Shown: in pieces, positions 21,381-21,389 of the stretch | How the letters are laid out: each line of letters starts with the position of its first letter | How positions within the stretch are numbered: the stretch's first letter is position 1 | Assembly: GCA_947522735.1 (NCBI GenBank) | Contig: CANNTZ010000043.1 | Location: forward strand, 1 to 21,389 | Length of the DNA: 21,389 nt | Direction: 5' to 3' | DNA from: an uncultured Oscillospiraceae bacterium | Lineage (GTDB): Bacteria > Bacillota > Clostridia > Oscillospirales > Ruminococcaceae | Notes under the pieces: model-generated | Seen by the model: only the letters and a program-made list of their open reading frames with translations | Databases searched by the model: none | Told to the model about the DNA's origin: nothing | Position numbers and translations under genes: made by a program

Positions 21381-21389
21381 GTGTGCATG

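Noticed and set aside
1..21389. A composite transposon bounded by the inverted terminal repeats
   Set aside because: No transposase or integrase is present, the interior is ordinary housekeeping and sugar-uptake genes, and the ends look like dispersed repeats at which assembly stopped.
1..21389. A new defence, toxin or biosynthetic system
   Set aside because: No nuclease, reverse transcriptase, toxin-antitoxin pair or biosynthetic cluster is recognisable; nearly every sizeable gene belongs to a known family.

Overview
This is a chromosomal window from a moderately GC-rich, Gram-positive endospore-forming Clostridia, most likely a gut Oscillospiraceae/Ruminococcaceae-type Eubacteriales. The evidence is a BofA homologue, a YesM/YesN two-component pair beside an LplB/YtcP-type sugar ABC transporter, lipoprotein signal peptides, AAGGAGG-type Shine-Dalgarno sites, sigma-A promoters with 17-bp spacers and Rho-independent terminators. 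Both ends lie inside copies of one hairpin-rich repeat (279-bp unit) in inverted orientation. That suggests a contig that stopped at a dispersed repeat. I see no rRNA, tRNA, transposase, phage gene or CRISPR array.

Layout. 1-570: left repeat block. 693-1241 (-): YjdF-family protein with a structured leader and a C-terminal frameshift. 1446-1919 (-): GNAT acetyltransferase. 2248-4032 (-): L-fucose isomerase, divergent from a cupin/AraC regulator (4190-5098). 5245-5427 (+): 60-aa small protein. 5598-6761 (+): FprA-type flavodiiron protein. 6840-8422 (-): two-gene envelope cluster, a zinc-ribbon membrane protein downstream of a SurA/PrsA-like lipoprotein. 8513-8630: 59-bp tandem repeat derived from the 3' end of metY (8620-9888, -). 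10098-11272 (+): small DUF3787-like protein, then a degenerate LytR-CpsA-Psr-like protein. 11387-11920 (-): YbaK/ProX-type tRNA-editing protein. 12068-12322 (+): bofA. 12417-13079 (+): metallophosphoesterase with two substituted metal ligands. 13149-16627 (-): YesN-type response regulator and YesM-type histidine kinase. 16997-20874 (+): divergent sugar-binding lipoprotein and two CUT1 permeases. 20937-21362: right repeat block.

How the genes work together. Two carbohydrate modules are visible. One is fucI with a divergent AraC regulator, without a kinase or aldolase beside it. The other is a CUT1 importer (binding protein plus two permeases, no ATPase) facing its likely YesN/YesM regulator across a 369-bp regulatory gap. 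The remainder is housekeeping: O2/NO detoxification, methionine/cysteine synthesis, mischarged-tRNA editing, sporulation control and envelope functions. I found no convincing new multi-gene system. The most unusual items are the terminal repeat, whose main hairpin shows compensatory base changes between copies, the metY-tail tandem palindromes, the 5-bp duplication that breaks the YjdF C-terminus, and the metallophosphoesterase with altered ligands.
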